This document shows positions 50,037-63,142 of a stretch of 64,000 bases of DNA, piece after piece. Source of the stretch: Brugia malayi. Its lineage: Eukaryota; Nematoda; Chromadorea; Rhabditida; Onchocercidae. Location: assembly GCF_000002995.4 (NCBI RefSeq), contig NW_025062479.1, forward strand, positions 7,927,721 through 7,991,720, in the 5' to 3' direction. The translations under genes and the position numbers were made by a program. Numbering within the stretch: the stretch's first letter is position 1; every line of letters starts with the position of its first letter. The notes under the pieces are model-generated. The model was not told where the DNA came from, searched no databases, and saw nothing but the letters and a program-made list of their open reading frames with translations.

Positions 50037-50141
50037 CTGTAAAAGTGCGGAAATTAACTGTTGATGAGGAAGTGTATTATGAGTGCCGCCGTGATTCCTC
50101 GGATCAATGATGATGAGTACGGAACACCCCGTATGAAAGGG
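50037..50141 (-). other. possible upstream exon of lin-14
   Basis: On the - strand an acceptor-like AACAG is followed by 35 open codons ending at a good donor, CAG|GTAAAC. The second half (NHGGTHNTLPHQQLISALLQ) resembles the Gln/His/Leu-rich style of LIN-14. The exon ends in phase 0, whereas the first known lin-14 exon needs phase 2, so another exon would have to lie between. Weak candidate. Confidence 0.15.
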
Positions 50142-50479
50142 CTGTTTACTAGTAGTAAATGAACTGTCCCAAGACAAAGTATCGCCAGAATTGGATTATA
50201 AGAGACAGCAGCGTCAATATTTAGTATCCTTATGTGTCCTTCGAATGATTTAGATAATGAATTAAGAGATATCGGATATCCTTCAAAGAGGTTTAAAAAT
50301 AATAGAAACGGGTGTAAATCAGCATACCGCGCAAAGCAGCGCAGTGCATAGCGCGGCGTGCATATCGATGCGGCGGTTAAAGCTCAGTAAACGGAGCACT
50401 AATTGCATTTTGTTGCAAGTACTCATCGCTGCTTCTTTAATTGCGAACTTTTTTCGGAATGGCAGTCGGTTGTAAGCCG

Positions 50480-50536
50480 TAAGAGGAAGGAAGGAAGGAA
50501 GGAAGGAAGGGAGGAAGGGAGGAAGGGAGGAAGGCA
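50480..50536. repeat. GGAA/GGGA tandem purine array
   Basis: Repeats of GGAAGGAA changing into GGAAGGGAGGAAGGGA. Long Ser/Pro/Leu-rich frames through this block on the - strand come from the repeat. Confidence 0.9.
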
Positions 50537-53195
50537 GTCGCTCTTTGTCTTTCTTTTTCCTTCCCCCTCTTTCTGTGTGGTATGTGGGCAAGTATTGAGA
50601 TGGGAGTGACAGAAAGACATGCATGCACGCACGCACGCGTGCAACAAGCACAGCGCAACTATATCGCTGGCTGTCTGCTGGCTGGTTATGTTGGATGCCT
50701 GCACAACAAATGTCCTCACTGACTGGATGAGAACGCTCCGCTCCATCCCTCCGCCCCCTTCTCTCAACGCCTACGCCTCCCTCCCTTTTATTCAGTCTTT
50801 CTGCAGCACGATGTTGCAAGGCTCATTTGAAATTACCGAAAGAATAGCACGTTACATGCTATTCGCACCACTGCACGTCTTCTTCTGTCCCTCTCCCTCT
50901 CTGGCAACGAAATGCAGGGAGAGCAGGAGTGGAGGAATATGTTTGCGGGACAGTCTTTCAGCAGCGACGCGACAACGCTGTTCCTTAACATGGGAAGTGG
51001 GGCACTCTCAGTCTTTCCCTTCCTTCTTTCTCTCCCTAGCCCTTTAATTCTATTTAGGGAGGAGCAGATATAGCGTGCCATCACTTCTAGCATTGAGTGT
51101 CATAAAGGATTGCGTGAGGGCAACAGATCAGCGAGACGCAAGACGAACTGATTGAGAGAGGGAGAGAGTGTGAACCTGGTTATTATTTGCCACAAACAAA
51201 CGATACGGTCTTCCCTTCTTTCCTTCTCATACACTATGCAGAGAGACAGAGAACAGAGAATCCTTCTTTGTAAAAGTATTGGCATGCGGGAAAGCGAGAA
51301 GTTCACAATACGCAATCGTTGAGTGGATGAAAAGAGAAATGAAATTGCGTGAAGCTTATAAGCATGCATTGAGACCTCATTTCTAAAACAGAGTGGAAGG
51401 GAAGGAGAGAAAGAGAGAGATGGTGAGAGGGAGTGGAAAGAAGTAGCAAAGTATCCTCGGAATAAGTTACGACGACGTAAACATTGTACTGCCGTAGCGC
51501 GCTCACTCACTGCAGGCAAATAGCTGTTGTGTTTATCTTGGCAAACAACCTATAGTGTTGCAGTGATAGTCTATGCTTTTGCGTTCTCTCTCTCGCGCTC
51601 TCTTTTCCCTCAATCCTGCTATGTCCTTTTCACAGCGGAAAAATGTTGCGGTTCTTTACGCTATTGCAGAGTTTGTGGACAGTCGTACACGTTGCTAAGC
51701 AAAGTTCGTGATGTGAAATTACCGAATTTGTCCGCTTCCAAAATCTCCAAATGCTGGAAATGATTCTATAACCCGAAGTGCACATCATAATCTGTGAACA
51801 ATTCATCCGTCCTGCTCTTATTTCAGTTGAATCAACAAGAACAACCACCACCAGCAGCAGCGGCACATAAATGACAGCCGTATTTTTGCAGTATGCGAAA
51901 CATATAAAGTGAATTTCATAGAAATCCAATATTATCCCAGAGTTGAACAAACAGCAGCAACGTATACAGCTTACATATACATACGCATGCATAATAGAAG
52001 CATAAAGAGAAGCAGACTGCAAATGTCGCCTGGAACCAGTGGGAATGCAAATACCCACTCAAATGGATGAAGTTTACTCAGGTCGTTGCAATTCATGCAT
52101 TTCGTGCTGCACAAACAATGCACCCATTGCGGGGACCAATTGGAAATGATGAAATGTGATTCAGTCGCTGTGAACTTGAAAATAATTCGTCGAAAGAAAT
52201 CATTGACTCCTTGTATGCCACTTTTTACTATACTGCATAATTCATTTTTATCTAAATTACAATTCCTTCACAATGGAAGCAAGTTCCACTTGTCTTCACT
52301 AACCTTCTAAATAATTTTATTATAATTATAAAGTTTGTGGCTTATAGGAAAGACGCAAAAGAAGCATTATGACACAATTATGATGGAAGACCTGGTACCA
52401 GTATTTGTGAGTTGTGCACAAAGGAAAGGACGTCAGGGATAGAGAGTAACTTGTAATAAAGGGATAGTGATGGTGTAAGGAGAATGGTTCGTTCAGTGTT
52501 CGCCATGTGTTCTCCTTCTGGAAGCCAAACCAGTGAACTTCGGCTCTCGCCGTAAGCGGCATCTGAGCAATAAAGCACGTTAACTTCGACGTACCACTCA
52601 CAGTTTAGTATCACCACCAACGCCACATTCATTCCAATATTGTTATAGCTTCCATTGATATACCCAATAGGTTAACTATTTATGGTAATGAACAAAGCTT
52701 GAATTTCTACAGTTTTCTGAATTGCATCCAATGGCAAGGTGATCAGTCAGGTTCCCCTGTCCAGCTAATACTCTCAAAACGGTATTTATAGATTTGGAGG
52801 CGATAGTAAGTTATTCAGTTATTCACCGCAACTTAGAATGACTGAATTATCCACTGACATTAGCAGTCTAAGCTTTTTTAAAAACAAAAAAACTTGCGAG
52901 CCGAATTGCATACATCACTGATACAATTCATCACTGATTGTCAAACAATTCATAAATAGTCATTTCAAAGCTATTACCTTGTGCAACTGTTCCTTTCATG
53001 ACAGTCTAATGTTCAAAAACGAAAATTCCCTCAGTTTTGTTCAGCACAACTTGAAACTTCAAATACTATATGGTATAATTTTGAAAGTCGAGATAACTTT
53101 ATTCAGGGAAATGCAGAATCTTTGTTTATATAAAACCATTGATACATTGCCCACTTTTAGGGCATTCACGAGGTCAGTAATAAAATATGGCGGAT

Positions 53196-53227
53196 TTCTA
53201 GAAGCCATTTCTAGAAGATTTCTAGAA
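53196..53227. promoter_or_regulatory. triple TTCTAGAA cluster (heat-shock-element-like)
   Basis: TTCTAGAA, which is TTCnnGAA, occurs at 53196-53203, 53209-53216 and 53220-53227. Each is a two-unit HSF half-site pair; spacing between copies is not the ideal 5-base register. Confidence 0.35.
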
Positions 53228-53437
53228 GGATTGTGCTTTTCCGGTTGTACGTCATACTCATTTTCTCCTCTACTATTCCAATACTTGTCTAATTCGTTAT
53301 TCTAATGGTTATATAATGATATATCCGTCCTTTTCAGAAAAACTGGCCAGCTTTTTTTTTTTTTTTTGCTTTATCTGTTCCTTATTTTTAAAAAGTGTTT
53401 ACGATTAATTACACTAGAATAACGAGTGAATACCTAG

Positions 53438-53475
53438 TTGCAGTCAGCTAAGAAGATTGCAGTCAGCTAAGAAGA
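53438..53475. repeat. 19-base tandem repeat, two copies
   Basis: TTGCAGTCAGCTAAGAAGA is repeated head to tail at 53438-53456 and 53457-53475 without differences, suggesting a recent slippage duplication. Confidence 0.9.
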
Positions 53476-56400
53476 CAATTAGTCTTTCTTCTCCAGACTT
53501 TCAGGAAGAGTTGACTAGGTCTTTCTACACTGTCAATAAATGCAGAGAAATTGTGATTTATAACCAGTGGATATAGTTTTACAAGTACTGGTTATATGTG
53601 CAGAGATTTTTTTGCGCAATCTTATATTGCATCTTTCAATTAAAGTTTTTGGTCAGAAAATATTTGATGATGGTGAAGAAATTCGAATTGGGTGGTTGCT
53701 ATGTTGAAGTCGAAGCTTTGATTGGCACGTTAGCAACACAATCTTCATATATCTGTATAAAGGCGCTTAAAATCAAAATTCATTTATAACACTTCATTTC
53801 CATCCCGCGAAGGATTATAATATTGGATTGAATGAATAGCATGAAAGGAGCACCATCACTAATGATCATACCGAGCAATAATGTTTGAGCAGATGGGAAC
53901 ATTTCGAATAAAATGAGCAGAACAATTCCTCCGCCAAGATTTTCATATAATAGAGGTAATTGGTTGTTTCATCCAATTCTTAAGTGAATGCTTTCCTTGG
54001 GAACTGTTATTATCTATACAGTCTGACTGCATTAGAAACGAATGTTCAGTGCTAGTCTGACTAGTCAATTTTTTTGTTCTCAGGAATCTACAATTAATGA
54101 AAAATTACATGTAAAATTGAACTAAAACCCCAATTATTTAAATTTGTTTTTGGATTCTTTTCCAACGTAGATGGTAATTGTTTCCACATTCTGATATTAT
54201 CTTCTTACATTATTCTAAAGCTTTTACTTCGAAAAGGATACTTTCTTACTGGTTCAACTAAAAGAACATTTAAAGCTGTTTTAAAAACATTTCAAAATAT
54301 GTAAATGATAAGTTTAAGTTTATTGGTCAAGACGTCAGTTAACGAAATCCACACGCATTCCATAAAGGATGGAGCAAATATTTCACATTACTGCATAGGA
54401 ACATAAAATCATTAGCATAACACTAAACAGTGTAGGTCAATTGAAGTTTTCATGAAACAGGAAAGTAACTATTTATGTTTAAAATTTACAGTTCATTATG
54501 AGAAAAACTACAACTCATAACGAGGAAAAGTAATGTCGGTGTCTAAATGAAAACGAAAAAATATGAAATCGTTGATAAGGATTTCAATGCATAAAACTTT
54601 TTCAAAAAGGATTGCGTTTAAAATTATCAAAGGCATAGAAATTTGTAAAATTATATATATAACTGGAGAGGAAATTTCGAATATTATTAGCACTGAATTT
54701 ACTAAACTGGATTATTGAAAATAATTATTGGTTAAAAAAAGGGCACTGAAACTAATATGAATAATCACCTGCAGGGATTTCCAAATTTTTTTTTTAAATT
54801 AGATTTCATGGCTAGAATTAATTAGCGCTAATTTCGTACTAATGCGTAATTCGCTTTGTATTAATGCTCAATTTGTTTACTTATTCATATAAATTCATTG
54901 GAATTTCAATTGAATTTACACAAAGAAATGATTAAAAGGTGTATTCAAAAACGACGGTATGAAGAGCTGTTAAATTTTTTGTTGCAAAATTAGATTTTTT
55001 TAATGCGGAATTCAACTGCATTTTAAATGCTGAAGAGCAAAACTCTGATTTTAACAGTTCTTCAATGTTATAAATATTGCAAATTTGTGAAGCTCCAAAG
55101 CACTAAAACGAATTCAGAAATGCTAATTAATTTAACTGATTTATAGATATCGAAAGATGTCTTCATAAAAAACGACAAAAAAGAAAATTTAGTTCCTTTA
55201 ACACAGTTCGATTGAAATAAAATTAGTACGGTGCATAAACGTGCAATATCGAGTACTTCTAAAAGGTTCGCAAATTTTTAGGTCATTACTCTTTGAGAAA
55301 TGAAGGAAATGAATAGTGAACGGAACTCAGCTAATTGATGCAACAGGTGGAAATATGGCAGAACGGGATCCATATGAATACTGAAGTGATTGAATACGAG
55401 TCATGCATACACAGTGACCTTCTCCGTCTTCTCCTGGAGTTGGTGGACTCCACGAATATATGCCATAGGCTAAATCTTGAATTAAAATGATTTTTCTATA
55501 TTTCAGTGGATGAATACATCAATATGCAATTTTGCTAACGCCTTTTCTTATGTATAAGAAAGATTATTCATTTATGTAACGCTTATTTTGTTTGTTTTAA
55601 AAACTATTACATTCACAAATATCTCTAATATATAAATAAAATTACACATAAATTAACCTGTACAATACTGCTGACATTCTTCGGGCTTCCTAAAAAGTAC
55701 TGCCGCTGTCGCACCACCCTCTATTTTCACGTTTTTCAAAATTGAGCCTTGTCCTGAAATAATTGATCATCCAACAGTAATAAACTGCACTGAGACACTT
55801 TCTAAACGGAAAATTTTTAACCAATTTTAAAAATATCCTTTCTTGGTAAAAATCTTGGTAGAATCAAATCCCAATACTCCACTACAGCACCCAGTTGTGA
55901 TTTGAAACGCAACTTACCTATGCTGTCTTATTTCAAGCTATTTTCAATAAAAATGAAAAGTGCTACCTGAGTGAGTATTCGCCTTTAAACCACTAATTGT
56001 CTCATAATTGATTTCGGAGTTGGACACTGCTGATTTCAAATAACATCGCTTTCTTGTTTTGCTGTATGTATAACCAAGACAGCAATGATCCCGAGCACAT
56101 GCTATGCAACATCGCTAAAATCATTTCTATTGCTTATTGTCAAAAAAAAAACAAAAAAGAAAAAATAAGTGATGTCTTCACTAATAAAAGTTTGACTTTT
56201 TCTTTCAGTAATAAAAGTGTGATGCTTTCCTTATAGCTTCAAGCTGTCAAAACATTGCAAATATTCGAAACGACTTAGACAAATTGCACAATATTGAAGA
56301 AATTCGCAGATGTTCTTTCTCTGTTCAAAAGATTGTTGGACGTCTCTATCAGACGAGTACTAATTTTATCTCTTGCTAATCAACGAGTTTCTGTTTTTTA

Positions 56401-56878
56401 GGTGAACATGTGAAAAGCATAGACAAATTGAATTTAACGTTTTTTCCAGTATTTGATGGAAGAGACAGTATCACCTTAATATCATTTGCATTAAATTCAT
56501 CGTAAGTACCACCAATCAGTGCAATATTTGGAAGATAAAAGCATCGAGACGCTGAAATTTAGATTAACGAACAAACTGTAGACTTTGTTTTATGTTCATT
56601 TCACTCTCATCTATAACTGATGCAAAAATAAACCTGAAACCAAGTACTGCATATACGCATTTTGATGGTTCCAAATATTTCTAGGGAAATCTTGATTTAA
56701 GTCCTTATTCTTCCCTAGTTATTAATTTGTTCGCCTCTCATTATCATTTGCCATTAGAATAATAATTAAAAAAAAAATAGAGGAGGAATTAAGACTTGAT
56801 ATGTTTTAAAGTGTGGAATTGCAGGTGATCCAAGAATTTTTAATATCACTTTGGTAAAGTATCAAATTGGCCCTATGA

Positions 56879-57088
56879 GATGTTATCTCATAAATAATCC
56901 AAATTACAACACTGTTTCAAAAACATGTTCTATAAACCTTTTGCTTAATAAATTTGAAAAAAACTTCTATTGACCAGTACTTTTTGTAAAAAGCAAATTT
57001 TTGATGTTATCTCATAAATAATCCAAATTAAATTTTCTTCCTCAACAGATATTTCAAAATTTTCACAAATTTCCTCAACAGATATTTC
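56879..57088. repeat. two interleaved direct-repeat pairs
   Basis: A 28-base unit (starts GATGTTATCTCATAAA) is identical at 56879-56906 and 57003-57030. Directly after it, TTCCTCAACAGATATTTC occurs at 57038-57055 and 57071-57088. This looks like local segmental duplication. Confidence 0.85.
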
Positions 57089-57348
57089 GTAAATATTGGT
57101 TAAAAATGAGAGAATCTCACCACTTTCTTGGTTTTTTGTTTAAGAAGAGAAATGAAAGGAACTGGCAACATAAAATAAACTCAATTATTTGTCTTTAGCG
57201 ACTCTTTTCTTGCCAGATATTAATGCTTACTGTACCATATTTGATAGCAAGTAGATATTAGCTTATCATATCTTCAGGCGTTGAAAGTTTCATTTCTCAA
57301 AAAAACATAATTTAATTAGGAAGTTGAATGAAGATAGAAATTACCAGA

Positions 57349-57391
57349 AATATATATATATATATAAAGACAGAGAGAGAGAGAGAGAGAA
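57349..57391. repeat. TA run followed by GA run
   Basis: Compound microsatellite of TA then AGAG units. Confidence 0.9.
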
Positions 57392-60300
57392 AGAGAAAGA
57401 TAAGCAGAAGAAAATTAGATCAGAGCTGCTATTACTATGCCACACGGTAGTCGTTTGACCTATTTCTTGAGATACTCCGCAGCTTCTTGACTATTTCTGA
57501 CTCTCTTCGGAACGAGTTTCCGTGCTTCGGAACAGTACGAATAAATGATCTTGATGAGTAAACATGAACAGTATGATCAATGATTAAGGGAAGTTGCATA
57601 TTGGAAGCTGAAAAAGTGCTCCATCAAGTACCATTTGTCATTTTATAAAAAGGACAGCGATGTTAGTGGGTATCCAGGAGATGATTTCAAAGGCGCTAGC
57701 TAAAAATATTTCAATTCTTATTTTTTAGCAATCATCGTTATTCCCTTTCAAGCGAGTGAATACTAAGAACAATATCATAATAAAATGGCTCATTTACAGT
57801 TTCTAGATTGCCCAGTTTCGTCAATAACCTTTCTATAGTAGGACAAATGACGACAATAAAACTTCACACATTTAAAGGTTGATGATCAATTGAACATAAA
57901 TTCAAATTGATCTATCATCCAGGAGATGATTTAAAAAGAATTTATGCTAGTCTGTGCTAAAATATAAAGATACTGGAATTTTGTGCTAGTTTATGCTAAT
58001 TTGTAACGTTATGAACAATACTTTTTACTAGCCATGAACTTTTTTTCATTATCGATCATGAAAGTGCCTATATGAACTGATTAACTTATACTAAAGTTGT
58101 GATCTTATAAGGTTGTCACATATGATGAAATAAGAAATTACACCACAGCAAAATTATAACTTACTTACTGAATGTGTTGTACGGACAAACAAACCAATGA
58201 TCAATGCTTTCAGGAACATCCCGACAAACAATTAGGTTCAAATTCTCAGTTCTGGATTATTTACCCTGATAGCCAGAATGCAAGACAAATCCTGTAAAGT
58301 ATTTTACAAAATAATTCAACTTTACTGAGTTAATTAATTTACAGCACTCGGACAAATGCAAATGTCAACCTAAAATTAACAAACACGAATGGTCGATTTG
58401 CATATATAGTTGTGTAAAATGATTGTTATCTTTAGTTAGAATCCAAAAATGCAGTGTATATAAAACAATTACAAAAAGAAGAGCGTTTTGAGGAGGAATA
58501 ATTTAAAAATATATGAAATTAAACTTAAAAAGACAGATTGTCATGACATAAGCAAATGCTATTTAAATATATAAATCACATAATGGAAGCTAATAAATCT
58601 TATTTGTCGACTGGAATGAGTTAGAATAAGCTAATTGCTTGTCAATAAGAATGAGTTATATGCAATACATAACATTTCCTTGTGTTTGTAAATGCAAGCG
58701 TATGAATATGCGTGTGTGTGTATGTGTATGTGTGTTTGTACTTCTTTTCTCGAGACATTATACAGCGATCTCAAGAATACAGTGGACATTCGACCACTCC
58801 TTACTATGATAAATAAAACTTCGGCGAGAACACAATTCAGTCATCGCTTTATCATTTTCTGTCATTTCTGTGCCATTTTCCTTAATATCCATCATTCCAA
58901 AACCATCCATAACAATCCCAGGATTACAGAGTTTGGTACTATTTTACCACCTTTTATATTTTTGACTTGTTTAATTTCATCATAAATCAACACTGAACAA
59001 AGAAGACGGGATTTGGAAAATTCTTCAAAAGCCGTTATTGCAACTGATCTAATCAGATATCTCTTTTCTAAACGATCCTCTTCTCTTAAACTAACTCTTG
59101 ATATCTATTTTTAACTCATTCAACTATACAATGAAAACAAGGATTGTTCACCATCTATTTTTTGTGCCATTCCTAAAATTCTAATCATTCCGGAAACGAT
59201 TCATTCATTTGTTCTTGAATTACATTTCCCAGACTTCTAGCTGCATTATGTCCAAACTTTTTGTAGCCTACATATTTCTATGCTTAAACGAATGAGAGCA
59301 ATCTCATTATTACTGAAAAAGATTTATATTGAAAAGAGTATAAATCTTCGTTGGATGAATATCTTGTTGTACTTTTTAATGATATAAACATATTTTTCAA
59401 ACGACAGAGCAAGTTAAAAGTTTGTGTTAAGATCGCTGATCAAAAGTGGATGTTGATAAGCTGCTAACGAAGAACAAACCAATCAAAAAATCAGAAATTC
59501 TTACTCAACAGATAGAAATTGTGCTTTAGTTCCGCATAGACGCTAGATTAATGCGTACTAAAAAATATGAGTAGAGTTGAAATGGTCCAGGAAAGAGCTA
59601 ACAAAATCGTTTGAAAACTGAGGCAGCCAGTAATCACAAATAACAAGAAGAGCTAACATGAGCAAATTATCTCCTGATATTAACAGTATCTCTTATATTC
59701 TCTTTCGCTCTAAGTTGTTTTAGGGAAGATTTGCACTTGGGCCAGTAAAAGAGCAAGAGTAGTTAAATACCAGAGAGATCAAAACCCAGGAAAAGATTTT
59801 ATGACTATACAATACGAGATTAATTTTTAGAGCCCAGTTATCCGGGAAAAAATTAATAGGTGTGAAGTGGTCCTACTCAGAATCCGGAATATGATTCTGC
59901 CTTAGATGGGAATTTTTCATTTTAAATAAATTACATTGGCAGAAAGTTGTCGTCGAATCAGTTGTGTTTAGAATTTATCGACTCCAAATTGTAAATTAGA
60001 GAAAGTTTCATTGGAAAACTTTCCATGAAGCATTTAATTTACCAATTCAGTTAGAAAACATGAAATTTCACTACTTAAATGTTTAAATTCTTATGGTATT
60101 TGATATCCATTTAATACACTACCTTTTCTAGACCTGGAAATAATCACATGTTTGTTGACAATAAAAGCCTAGTTGTTTTTATTGTTACCAAAAACAAAAA
60201 AAGATTCACTTCCAAAATCAATTGTCTTAACCTTTCAGTTTCCATATATTATGATAACATATCAAATTCGTAGCGAATAAATTTTAGTGTCTCGAAGTGT

Positions 60301-61136
60301 TTAATCAAGCGAAATAACAAATAGTCGAAATAACCCATCCGTCTACAATAAGCAGTAACAAGTCACAAATAGGGCTCACTATTTTATAGAACTTCAAAAA
60401 ATTCCATTATCCAGTTTTCGTAATGGTTTCATTTTTCTCGGTGTAATGAGTAGTTTGTCTTGGGTGGGAATGTAGCAGTGTATACATCAATTAAATAGTC
60501 CTGGAGCATGGACATTTTAAAAAAGAATGAATTGAAGAAACTTATAGGAAGACTTATTAGACCAAAATTTAAGGTCTTCAAAATAAAAAGTAAACAAATC
60601 CGGTGCAATAAGGCAAATGTTCGTAACAATAATTGCAACAGCATAACTTTATCGTAAAACTTAAAATTGAGAGGTTTTGTTTTTAGAGGATAAGCTTTGA
60701 TCATGAGTATTAGTTTTTGCAAAAAAAAAAAAAAAAAATAACAATTGATTTACAAGATTTCGCCAAAACAGTTGTGGTTTTCCTTAACTTAAGATCGTAA
60801 CTATCTTCTTGCAAGATTACACTTTTAGCATTTATTGGATAGAATTTGGCATTAACTACTGTATTCATTTAAGTCGAGTAAACAATTAGGCGGTCATGAA
60901 AGATGACTTTCCCGTAGAGTAAGAACGTGAGTCAAGAATTTCTTAGTGCTTTTTCAGTCTGATTTTGAATCTTCACGAATTTGAGAGCTAATTTTTCATT
61001 TTGTGATGCTTACGTCTATTAAACCTGTTGATTATTTTATTTCAGATTGTAACTGAGCACACAAAAAGCATTTTTAACAAAATGGAAAACGGGAAAAGAA
61101 TAAAAAAAGCCTTACAAAGACTTGGAACATACTGAG

Positions 61137-61150
61137 GTTGCTAGGGTAAC
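61137..61150 (+). promoter_or_regulatory. X-box (RFX/DAF-19 site)
   Basis: GTTGCTAGGGTAAC fits the nematode X-box RYYNYYWWRRNRAC at 13 of 14 positions; the only mismatch is a G in the central WW pair. It lies about 500 nt upstream of the first recognised exon of TMEM237, a transition-zone gene of the class that DAF-19 controls in ciliated neurons. Motif plus matching target class makes chance unlikely. Confidence 0.7.
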
Positions 61151-61634
61151 AAGAGTGCCCTATCTAGCAATGCTTGTGCATTCTGTGTAGTTAAAAGAGC
61201 TGTGATAGCTTGCGGTGTGGTGTAACACTAACTATTATGATTTCATATATATAGTTCGAGCTTGTTTAATAATTATAAGAGAACAAAAGAGCAAATCCTA
61301 AGTCAGTTCTGTTTGAAAATTGGAGGTTGTCATTGTCGTCATAGCTACATATGTATGCATTTGAATTTTAAAGAGTCCAAGTGTTGGTTTCTAGTTTTAC
61401 TGATTTTCAGTGAAATCATATCGCTGATTTTATAATTTGCCGCCCAAGTGTTAAATCGGTCGTCGACGTTAAGTGATGTTGAATCACCACAGTAAGCAAT
61501 ATGACACTAGGTATGAAAAGAAGATAAGTATGGAAAGTTATATCTCAATGGAAATGTACATTCGTCTTTCATAGAATTAGATTAAGAAATGGAACCTGTA
61601 AATTAACAGATGAGTTAATTAAATAATATTTTAG

Positions 61635-63142
61635 CGTTACATCGCAGAGCTTTGGGGACTATTACGGTCGAGTAAGCAGAGCTGAAGAAAATCAAAAAAA
61701 TTGCGATGAACAAGTAAGCAAAAGTGCTACAATGGCAGTGATTCTGAGCCAACCAGTGTACGATGTATTCGTTCAGCATGATAGTTGGTTATTTATTTAT
61801 TCGTTTACTGGTGCTCTAAATTCTCGATTTAAATTGATCGATACGCTGATAATAATATTTCGGCAAATTTATTCTTTCCAGGAAGTTTCCGTCGAACGGA
61901 TCGAAAACAATATGAAAAGATGTTAGAAGCGCGAACAGATGATTTGCTGACTGTTACTCCATCAGAGAGTATTCAGGCTGCATTGACAATTCAGACTGCC
62001 TTCCATAATATAACACTCATCATGCAAGGTAAATATAATGTTTAATTATATTCAGGTTTTTTTGAATTAAACTTTTATTATTTTAAACCAATTCCCAAAC
62101 ACAATTAAAGCATTTTAAGCCAAGTCTTAAGCTTGTTTCATTTTACCGCCACGAATTTTTTACTTTCAGGATTTTTGTCTGGATTCGGCACTTCACATGC
62201 TATTTTTGCTTTTGCTTTTGCCGATATTGTAAATTTTCATTATGAATTTGTTTCTCTCCCTCTATGGTGCCATTTAATCCTTTAATTTCTTAACAATGTA
62301 TTTTTAAATAGAAAATGTTATATGGATTGAATTAAGTGCATAATTATTTAATTAACCAAATTTTTGTCATTGTTTTCTCAGGATATACTTCATAAAAGTT
62401 ACACATGGTTAGCGATGGCAGTCCAAGCTACCTTTTACGCATGCTTTGTGATTAGCACTATTGCAGCGCTTGACAGGTATTTCATCATTTTGTCTTGTAA
62501 TCCTCAATTGTTTGTTTATTCAGCAAAATCAGTTCGAGAATTAAGTATTCCTAACAACATCACCAACCTACTTTTGGAAAAGAGATATCTTATTTTTAGG
62601 CTTGAAATTAGTTCTGGTTTAATAGATGGCTTGAAACGTGGGTTGAGTTTCCAGAGTGGTGGTTTAGACATATTGTTATGTTTAATTGGTACAGTAGCTA
62701 CACTGATATTAACGTTATATGACGACTGGTTTGCAGCGCCAATAAAAGAACAAGAAAGAATTCAGGTTTGCGTCTGCAGTTCTTGCAGTTTCTTTTTCTT
62801 TCATCCTTCAGAATTTTGGTGTTGTTAATGAAATGCTAGAAATTTTCTTTAACTTTTAAAATGAAAAAGATTCGCAGTCTAAATATCTGCTCAGAATGGA
62901 TGATATTAATTTCTTATTACGAAAGATTTGATTGATTCACAATAGTAAGTTGATTAACACTGCAGGATATTGTGGTGATGGACCCATTGGTTACTTGGCG
63001 TTTATTAAGCAGTGTCCGTGCATTAGCTGGATTATTAAGCTGGCTTTTTCTGGCTCTTTCACCAAACAGCAATATCTTATTAAGGCAACTTCGTAATCCG
63101 GTTTGGCAACCCAACATTTCTGATTTTTTTTCAAAAATTTAA
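61635..63142 (+). CDS. jbts-14: TMEM237 (JBTS-14), ciliary transition-zone membrane protein
   Basis: Membrane protein of the MKS module at the ciliary transition zone; human TMEM237 is mutated in Joubert syndrome 14. Exons: 61635-61810, 61882-62028, 62170-62228, 62382-62476, 62600-62765, 62966-63142 (TAA), phase-consistent, about 272 residues. The N-terminus is uncertain: exon 1 opens with a split codon, so an upstream exon may exist; ATG 61732 is the first in frame. After a polar cytosolic part (RRTDRKQYEKMLEARTDDLL) come four hydrophobic segments: AALTIQTAFHNITLIMQGFL with SGFGTSHAIFAFAF, then ATFYACFVISTIAALDR (compare the family's LSTISAFDR), then DILLCLIGTVATLILTLYD, then VRALAGLLSWLFLALSPN (compare VGLSWLFLSYRP). 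The human protein is longer at the cytosolic N-terminus. Confidence 0.85.

Larger units (their letters stand above)
46697..61136. other. 14-kb region upstream of lin-14 and TMEM237
   Basis: Intergenic or first-intron space of lin-14 and upstream space of TMEM237. No supported gene. It contains a CCAAT box near 47883, paired GTCGTYACCAAGAC repeats (47699-47739), an A24 tract (49653-49676), a GC-richer polypurine/polypyrimidine block with a GGAAGGGA array (50480-51500), coding-like patches at 51.63-51.76 and 51.83 kb on the + strand, a 19-base tandem repeat (53438-53475), a triple TTCTAGAA cluster and short repeats near 57 kb. Undetected 5' exons of lin-14 may lie here. Confidence 0.5.

Noticed and set aside
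50319..50819. 166-codon frame on the - strand
   Set aside because: Runs through the GGAA/GGGA purine array, giving Ser/Pro/Leu repeats; overlapping frames on both strands are equally open, which indicates stop-poor repeat DNA, not a gene.
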